Below, in pieces: positions 63,213 to 64,000 of a stretch of DNA of 64,000 nucleotides; positions within the stretch are counted from its first letter, which is position 1; each line of letters begins with the position of its first letter. Under the pieces are notes generated by a model, which was given only the letters and a program-made list of their open reading frames with translations, was not told where the DNA came from and ran no database searches. The position numbers were made by a program, and so were the translations under genes. Source of the stretch: Halonatronum saccharophilum DSM 13868 (GTDB taxonomy: Bacteria > Bacillota > Halanaerobiia > Halobacteroidales > Halobacteroidaceae); assembly GCF_000517025.1 (NCBI RefSeq), contig NZ_KI912091.1, positions 51,816 to 115,815 of the forward strand, in the 5' to 3' direction.

Positions 63213-63938
63213 TACAGTCACCTCCTTTTAATTCTTTCTTTATCTAAATTTGTAGCCGTAGCGACCTGTAACAAAAGAATTTTATCATATAATCAGTTAA
63301 AAGGCAAGGGGTTTTTTAGGAGAGGGGCAGCAAAAGCAGTATCGAGTTAAAAAAGAAATGGTAGCTCTGCCCACGAAGGGTTTTTGCTTTTTAAAACCCT
63401 GAGGGATAGATAAATTGAATATGGTTATAGAATTTGCACGTAAAACCTGATGGGCTTGCCCTCAGGATGTAAGTGTTATTTTAAAAGTAATTCGATATTA
63501 TTTTTAAAATAGGACATACTATTAATAGTTAAGGTAAATCTAACAACTGAATATATGGAGTTGCAATAGGAATTGAAGTGATAATTAAGCTCCTCTATTG
63601 CGTAAAATATTCAAGGTATCAGAATTCCTTAATCGTCAGCCTACGAGTCTAAACATCAACCTACGGGTTTTAAAATTCAAAAACCCTTCGTGAAGGTCGT
63701 AAAAACCACATCTACTCTTCGTGAAAACCATAAAAACCATATCTACCGTAGGGCGTACGGGATTCTAAGCCTCTGGAGAAACTGTAAGACCTAATTTCTT
63801 ACTTAATACTTGATATTAAGCAGAAATAGGCTCGTTTCTAGGAATGAGGAATCCACGCGGGCTTGCCCCGTGGAACGTCAATATAAATTATAGTAATATA
63901 TAGAATTATAATCTAGTGAAGAAAGGGGTATATTAAAT
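63213..63938. other. Long intergenic region with repeat fragments
   Basis: No gene is visible. After the rpsT upstream region come GC-richer fragments (CCCACGAAGGGTTTTTG, CTTCGTGAAGG, GCCTACGAGT, CCTACGGGTT), similar to the stretch before aag (18,930-19,020), and a hairpin CCACGCGGG-CTT-GCCCCGTGG near 63,853. They look like degenerate intergenic repeats. Confidence 0.5.
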
Positions 63939-64000
63939 ATGCGAGGATGGATAGGAGCAATAGTTAGGTTTATCGTTTCTGCTTTTGTATTGTTAGGGAT
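63939..64000 (+). CDS. Start of a membrane protein, possibly holin-like (cut by window end)
   Basis: ATG 63939 with GAAAGGGG upstream begins MRGWIGAIVRFIVSAFVLLG, an amphipathic start followed by a membrane helix. Proteins of the phage-holin-4-2/YvlD type begin in this way, but only 20 residues are visible, so the family is a guess. Confidence 0.45.
   Translation, partial: MRGWIGAIVRFIVSAFVLLG

Overview
The window looks like a chromosomal piece of an AT-rich, spore-forming, diderm member of the Firmicutes, most likely Halanaerobiales (Halobacteroidaceae, Orenia-like). The spore side is shown by three tandem alpha/beta-type small acid-soluble spore proteins and GerMN lipoproteins. The outer membrane is shown by two TolC-like proteins and an 856-residue exported protein that ends like an outer-membrane barrel. 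Genus is inference; no rRNA gene is present.

Layout. 1-8.5 kb: a peptide-export locus with the end of a LuxR-type regulator, three phased palindromic operators, two tiny double-glycine-leader peptides, a DUF3267 membrane protein, a C39-peptidase ABC exporter, a membrane-fusion protein and two outer-membrane factors. Together these can form a complete two-membrane peptide exporter. 8.6-21 kb: a CPBP protease, the exported MA-peptidase/propeller/barrel protein, small membrane proteins, two paralogous GerMN lipoproteins, an alpha-amylase, an MFS transporter, 3-methyladenine glycosylase and an aminotransferase.

21.7-38.5 kb: a strongly AT-rich defence island of STAND/NLR-type genes. Recurrent parts are a ~75-residue helical N-terminal domain and short Asn/Gly-rich motifs resembling bacterial amyloid signalling motifs. 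Motif A (C-terminus of the first small protein, N-terminus of the NACHT protein) pairs an effector with its sensor. Motif B (core TNINVKGDNNKIAGRD) recurs in the NACHT C-terminus, a small adaptor and a giant NB-ARC-TPR protein. The effectors include an ABC-three-component-like set (small protein, middle component, SMC-like ATPase) and a Septu-like pair in which the PtuA-type ATPase is fused to the C-terminus of the NB-ARC-TPR protein and followed by a PtuB-type HNH nuclease. At two places a small motif-B-type protein ends on A AAA AAG, in the correct phase, followed by a 6-nt spacer and a GC-rich hairpin, with the next domain open in the -1 frame: the full set of elements of a programmed -1 frameshift. 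Several island genes are broken. The island is bracketed by a repeat family, and a decayed piece of the aag gene lies at its right edge.

39.4-64 kb: housekeeping genes: PHP phosphoesterase, hslO, trkH/trkA, CPBP protease, HAD phosphatases, nadD, DEAD-box helicase, yqeK-LCP-rsfS, tRNA-Ala, T-box-controlled leuS, comEA/comEC, a LysM-CAP protein, spore proteins, holA and rpsT. The octamer GGGCCAAC (either strand) occurs about 25 times outside the island and not once between 16.9 and 38.9 kb. A family of small hairpin/MITE-like repeats sits between genes.
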